Assembly: GCA_903859265.1 (NCBI GenBank)
Contig: CAIOLZ010000236.1
Location: 1-9,958, forward strand
Length of the DNA: 9,958 nt
Origin: an uncultured beta proteobacterium
Lineage (GTDB): Bacteria; Pseudomonadota; Gammaproteobacteria; Burkholderiales; Burkholderiaceae_C
Direction of reading: 5' to 3'
Shown here: piece after piece, positions 7,078-9,958 of the stretch
How the letters are laid out: each line of letters begins with the position of its first letter
How positions within the stretch are numbered: the stretch's first letter is position 1
Made by a program: the position numbers and the translations under genes
Notes under the pieces: model-generated
Databases searched by the model: none
What the model saw: the letters and a program-made list of their open reading frames with translations, nothing else
Told to the model about the DNA's origin: nothing

Positions 7078-8361
7078 ATGGCATTTTTATTTGCTGGCTA
7101 CCAATTTGATCGCGAGGCTGGACTCACCTTTGGGACGAGAACCATACAGCTGCCGCCCAAGGAGCGGGATTTGCTGTATTTCCTGCTCTGTGCGAACGGC
7201 AAAGTGGTCAGCAAGGACGATGTGGTCAGAGTGGTATGGCGCGGCGGCTTTGCTTCGGACGAGAGCATTTCGCGTGCCGTCTATAGGCTGCGTTTGGCGA
7301 TGCAGACGGCAGGTGGTCCGCCCGTGGTGTCGACCATTTATAGCGGCGGCTTCCGGATTACAGCCACCGTGCAGAGAACGGCAGCGGCGCAGGGCTCCAG
7401 TGTCAGCGCCCTGTTGCAATCCCAGCGCGCGAGCCTGACGCTGCCCCTGCTGATTACGGCGCGCGAGTTCGCCGCACGGCACACGCCCCACGATAGCGCG
7501 ATGGCATTGCGCGCCGCCACTGAAGCCACCGAGCTTGATCCCGAATACGGATCCGCTTGGGTAGCGCTCGCTGAACTGCAGGTGCAGCAGGCGTGGCGCT
7601 ATTTCAGTCCCGCATTGGACGCTGCAAACCTGGCACGAAAGGCGGCTGATCAGGCGCTCTCGCGTGACGCCCGATGCGGTCCTGCGATGGCGGTTCGAGG
7701 TTGGGTTCGGGCCTTGATCAGCAACGAGTCCGAACTTGGACTCAGCGACCTTGAGGCGGCTGTTGATATGGACAGCGATTACGCTCCAAGCTGGCTGCTG
7801 CAAGCTGCCGCTTTGCAATCGGTCGGTAAACACTTTGCCGCCATCGAGGCCGCGCAGGCGGCGCTGCGGTGCAACGCACACTGCGCCAGTACGCTGGCCG
7901 CATTGCCGCTGTGTTTGCTCTATGCAGGGCAGGTGGAAGCTGCCCGGGAAAACGCTCAAGCTGCGATCGCACGCACCCCGCATCTGGCTTCCTTGCAGTC
8001 TGCCATGTCGCTGATTTGCTCGTCGCAGGATTGTCATCCGCAAGCCCTCAGCCATGCCCAGCGTGCACTTGAACTGTCGCCCTTTTGCATCCTTGCGCAA
8101 GCCCAGCTGGCGTACGCTTTGGCGCGTTCCGGTCAGACGGACGGCGCCAAGAAACTGCTGGCGACGCTGACCGCACCGGGCGCGCTGGAGCCGTCTGCCA
8201 ATCTTGCCCCGGTCTATCTTGCCCTGGGCGACAGTGATACCGCGATGCGCAAACTTCAACACGCGAAGGCCCAGCGCCAACCTCAGCTTTGGGGGATGCG
8301 ATTCGATCCCCGGCTACGGCCGCTGCACACTGTCCGGGCTTTTGCGGCGCTCTGGAATTAG
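7078..8361 (+). CDS. Soluble winged-helix (Trans_reg_C, CadC/HilA-type) transcriptional regulator with TPR-like C-terminal region
   Basis: The protein has 427 residues. Residues 3-95 are an OmpR/PhoB-type winged helix: FAGYQFD opening strands, LPPKERDLLYFLL helix 1, KVVSKDDVVRVVW helix 2, ESISRAVYRLRLAMQ recognition helix (62-76) and the wing STIYSGGFRIT (85-95). There is no receiver domain and no membrane helix, so it resembles HilA-like soluble regulators more than membrane-bound CadC or ToxR. From about 110 onward the chain is a helical array with TPR character (ATEATELDPEYGSAWVALAELQ, AQRALELSPFCILAQAQLAYAL, PVYLALGDSDTAMRKL), ending in FDPRLRPL, a tail seen in wHTH-TPR and cyclase-TPR proteins. 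The TPR part probably binds a protein partner or effector. The gene is divergent from the kinase operon and overlaps its own paralogue tail to tail. Its likely role is to activate itself and/or the divergent operon; this is inferred from position and the repeat at 6995-7013. Confidence 0.9.
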   Translation: MAFLFAGYQFDREAGLTFGTRTIQLPPKERDLLYFLLCANGKVVSKDDVVRVVWRGGFASDESISRAVYRLRLAMQTAGGPPVVSTIYSGGFRITATVQRTAAAQGSSVSALLQSQRASLTLPLLITAREFAARHTPHDSAMALRAATEATELDPEYGSAWVALAELQVQQAWRYFSPALDAANLARKAADQALSRDARCGPAMAVRGWVRALISNESELGLSDLEAAVDMDSDYAPSWLLQAAALQSVGKHFAAIEAAQAALRCNAHCASTLAALPLCLLYAGQVEAARENAQAAIARTPHLASLQSAMSLICSSQDCHPQALSHAQRALELSPFCILAQAQLAYALARSGQTDGAKKLLATLTAPGALEPSANLAPVYLALGDSDTAMRKLQHAKAQRQPQLWGMRFDPRLRPLHTVRAFAALWN

Positions 8362-9710
8362 TCAAAAGTCGGCTCCATCGGTTGCCCATCGGACCACGCG
8401 CTGCTCCAAAGCCGCTCGACGACCGGGTCGCCTTTGAGTGCGGCCAGGCGCGGATCATCGCGGGTCCACGCGAATTGAGGTATGCCGCGCTCGCACGCAT
8501 CCAGCAGTTTGGCGATGGCACGGTCCCGCTCGCCGAGCGCAAGATACACCCCGGCAGTGGTCGCGCTGGGGTCGGGTAAACCGGATTTTTCAATCGATTG
8601 CAGCATATTGCGGGCCTCGCGATCGCGCCCAGCGCTTGCCAGTGCGAAGGCCAAGGTTGCTTGCAATATCGGCGTTCCCGGCGACAAGGCGTTCGCTTTC
8701 CAGCCGTAGCGGATGGATTCGTCATGCCGGCCATATGCTGAATACACCGTGCATGCTTCCGCCTGCGCGCTGTCGATGGTTGGAAACTGATCGGCAAGTT
8801 CGGTTGCTACCTGCAGTGCCTCGTCCATTTCTCCGGCGAGCATCAGGTGCAAAGCGAGATTGGCGACTATGGGATGTCCGACCGGGTTGATCGTGCGCGC
8901 CCTGCGCATCATCGCCACGGCTTGCGCATGTTGCCCCAGGGCCTGCAACGCGCATCCCCGAAGCAAGTTGGCCAGCCAAAGGTCCGGATGGTTGCGGATG
9001 GCGCGGTTCAGATCTTGCAGCCCGCACGCCTTGTTGCGCTCAATCATGACCCGAATCCAGCCCCGGATCGCCAGGGCAGACGGGGCCTGCGGGTCAATGG
9101 CCAAAGCCTTTTGTGCCGCTTGCTTGCCAAGCCAAGCCGCTTCGCGGGGAGCCCGCAACGAACGAATCGCCTGAAAGATCCTAATTTCGCCCAGGGTTGA
9201 CCATGCGATCGCGTTCGCCGGATCCAGCCGGATTGCCAAGCGCACCGCCCCGACCGCAGCCTCGATATCCTGGGCGGACCGACGGGCCAGGAATTCACGC
9301 GCACTGGAGAGTGCTGCCAATACCGTGGCATTCTGACTATTTGGTCCACTGCCATCGGGTTGCAGGCGTTTGTTGCGATTCATGGCGAAGTCGTCGCGCT
9401 GTTCCGAATGAATCGGCACAGTGATGCGAAACCCGGAGCTGTACACGGTCTCCACAATTTCCGGCCCGCCGACCGCCTGCATGGCTACGCGCAAACGGTA
9501 AACGGTGCGGGAAATGCTCTCCCCGGAAGCTGCCTGGTCAACCCATAGCGCGGCCAGTACTTCTGGCTTACGAACAACTTGCCCGTGAGCGGCCAGAAGC
9601 ATTTGCAGCAAGCCTTTTTCTTTGGGCTGAAGGTGGGCCGGCTTGCCCTGGAAACTGAGGCCGGAATGGATGTCAAATGTATAACCGGCAAATGTGAACA
9701 CGAGGGTCAT
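8358..9710 (-). CDS. Second soluble winged-helix/TPR transcriptional regulator, paralogue of the convergent neighbour
   Basis: The protein has 450 residues and the same architecture as the regulator at 7078-8361. The winged helix spans residues 5-97, with recognition helix ESISRTVYRLRVAMQ (64-78) and wing ETVYSSGFRIT (87-97). An ungapped hand alignment of the two winged helices gives 52 identities in 93 positions. A linker of about 30 residues rich in N, Q, S and G (MNRNKRLQPDGSGPNSQN) follows, longer than in the paralogue. Then comes a TPR-like array (AVRLAIRLDPANAIAWSTLGEI, AQKALAIDPQAPSALAIRGWIRV, NALSPGTPILQATLAFALASAG) and a conserved end, VYLALGERDRAIAKL with DDPRLAAL. There is no membrane segment, receiver or enzymatic domain. 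The ATG at 9710 has only a weak AGGT at 10 nt. The gene lies 125 bp downstream of mnmA on the same strand, and its own upstream region carries 11-bp repeats, so separate regulation is likely. Confidence 0.9.
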   Translation of the reverse strand: MTLVFTFAGYTFDIHSGLSFQGKPAHLQPKEKGLLQMLLAAHGQVVRKPEVLAALWVDQAASGESISRTVYRLRVAMQAVGGPEIVETVYSSGFRITVPIHSEQRDDFAMNRNKRLQPDGSGPNSQNATVLAALSSAREFLARRSAQDIEAAVGAVRLAIRLDPANAIAWSTLGEIRIFQAIRSLRAPREAAWLGKQAAQKALAIDPQAPSALAIRGWIRVMIERNKACGLQDLNRAIRNHPDLWLANLLRGCALQALGQHAQAVAMMRRARTINPVGHPIVANLALHLMLAGEMDEALQVATELADQFPTIDSAQAEACTVYSAYGRHDESIRYGWKANALSPGTPILQATLAFALASAGRDREARNMLQSIEKSGLPDPSATTAGVYLALGERDRAIAKLLDACERGIPQFAWTRDDPRLAALKGDPVVERLWSSAWSDGQPMEPTFD

Positions 9711-9715
9711 GTTTG

Positions 9716-9744
9716 GATATACCTATGCTGCCTTGGTGGGCCAA
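9716..9744 (-). promoter_or_regulatory. Possible promoter close to the start codon of the second winged-helix/TPR regulator
   Basis: On the - strand TTGGCC (9744-9739) and TATATC (9721-9716) are 17 bp apart; each matches 4 of 6 consensus bases. The -10 would end 5 bp before the ATG at 9710, implying a leaderless or nearly leaderless message, in line with the weak Shine-Dalgarno. Matches this short arise by chance. Confidence 0.2.
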
Positions 9745-9777
9745 ATAAGGCCCAATTGCCTACAAAAAGCAGGCAAT
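9737..9777. repeat. Two abutting inverted repeats between mnmA and the second regulator
   Basis: TGGGCC (9737-9742) pairs with GGCCCA (9749-9754) across a 6-nt loop. Directly next to it ATTGCCT (9755-9761) pairs with AGGCAAT (9771-9777) across a 9-nt loop. In RNA either strand would fold as two back-to-back hairpins with no base between them. They could end mnmA transcription, but no T-run follows on the - strand; they could also be a leader structure for the regulator. Confidence 0.4.
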
Positions 9778-9788
9778 GCCACATCTTC

Positions 9789-9829
9789 TGGTCAAAGTTG
9801 ACCGATAACTTGATCAAAAACTGATCAAA
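9789..9829. promoter_or_regulatory. Operator-like array: TGRTCAAA repeats on an 11-bp helical grid, with a GGTCAA/TTGACC palindrome
   Basis: TGATCAAA occurs at 9811-9818 and at 9822-9829, 11 bp apart. A variant TGGTCAAA sits at 9789-9796, 22 bp (two turns) before the first, so all three share one face of the helix. The left variant is also half of a palindrome, GGTCAA (9790-9795) and TTGACC (9798-9803). The array lies between the mnmA stop and the winged-helix regulator, 79-119 bp upstream of that regulator's ATG. The pattern suits a PhoB/OmpR-type winged helix; the bound protein is inferred. Confidence 0.5.
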
Positions 9830-9835
9830 TTGCGC

Positions 9836-9958
9836 TCACCCCGTGGTGATAATCCCGCCGCCCAGACAGACCTCGCCCTGGTACAACACCGCTGATTGCC
9901 CTGGGGTGACTGCCCACTGCGCATCCCCGAAAGTCAGCGTGAAGCTTGTATCCACCGA
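9836..9958 (-). CDS. mnmA: tRNA-specific 2-thiouridylase MnmA, C-terminal 40 residues (rest outside window)
   Basis: MnmA adds sulfur to U34 at position 2 of the Lys, Glu and Gln tRNA wobble base, using ATP and sulfur relayed from cysteine desulfurase. The visible codons read leftwards from the window edge to a TGA at 9838-9836. They contain DAQWAVTPGQSAVLYQGEVCLGGGIITTG, closely matching the conserved MnmA C-terminal beta-barrel, with its TPGQ-A-V-Y and CLGGG-I motifs. The catalytic PP-loop and both cysteines lie outside the window. This gene is the core-genome boundary on the right, and its transcript may run into the regulator that follows. Confidence 0.93.
   Translation of the reverse strand, partial: SVDTSFTLTFGDAQWAVTPGQSAVLYQGEVCLGGGIITTG

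Noticed and set aside
7087..8280. Long open frame (397 codons) antisense to the first winged-helix/TPR regulator.
   Set aside because: Its translation is rich in R, Q and C with no recognisable domain, while the opposite strand encodes a clear winged helix and TPR array. It is a by-product of GC-rich codon bias.
7078..8361. Assignment as CadC or ToxR membrane regulator.
   Set aside because: The winged helix fits, but there is no hydrophobic segment long enough to cross the membrane; HilA-like soluble layout is the better match.
8048..8797. Open frame of 249 codons on the - strand spanning the convergent ends of the two regulators.
   Set aside because: It is out of frame with the second regulator and crosses both coding ends; its P/R/S-rich composition resembles a shadow frame, not a protein.

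Overview
The window looks like a chromosomal segment of a beta-proteobacterium, probably order Burkholderiales (Comamonadaceae-like, e.g. the Rhodoferax/Polaromonas group). This rests on GC-rich coding sequence, the form of the SSB and MnmA tails, and the style of the signalling proteins; it is a judgement from protein character, not from a search. Two housekeeping genes, both cut by the window edges, frame it: the 3' part of ssb on the + strand (left end) and the last 40 codons of mnmA on the - strand (right end). Everything between them is signalling and accessory sequence.

Left and centre (481-6946, all on the - strand; transcription runs from right to left): a membrane hybrid histidine kinase with PAS, HisKA, HATPase and two receiver domains; 26 bp after it a REC-GAF response regulator; 32 bp after that an EamA/DMT-type transporter; then, after about 100 bp with its own candidate promoter, a TPR protein fused to an ATP-grasp domain. 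The first three could form one transcription unit. The kinase seems to have lost the core of a C-terminal Hpt domain. The regulator stops after its GAF domain with no output domain.

Right (7078-9710): two paralogous soluble regulators, each an OmpR/CadC/HilA-type winged helix followed by a TPR-like helical array with no membrane segment. They face each other tail to tail and their stop codons overlap by 4 bp. The first is divergent from the kinase operon across an AT-rich 131-bp region. The second lies downstream of mnmA across a 125-bp region.

Each regulator's upstream region carries a short direct repeat with an 11-bp period (shared reading TTRATS-N5-TTRATS on the - strand), the spacing expected for PhoB/OmpR-type winged helices. 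My working model, an inference, is a self-contained regulatory island in which the paralogous regulators control themselves and the divergent kinase-regulator-transporter operon. The substrate, signal and targets are not visible.

No tRNA, rRNA, CRISPR array, insertion sequence or integrase was seen. No gene-free stretch reaches 300 bp; the longest gaps (6947-7077 and 9711-9835) are described as regulatory regions.
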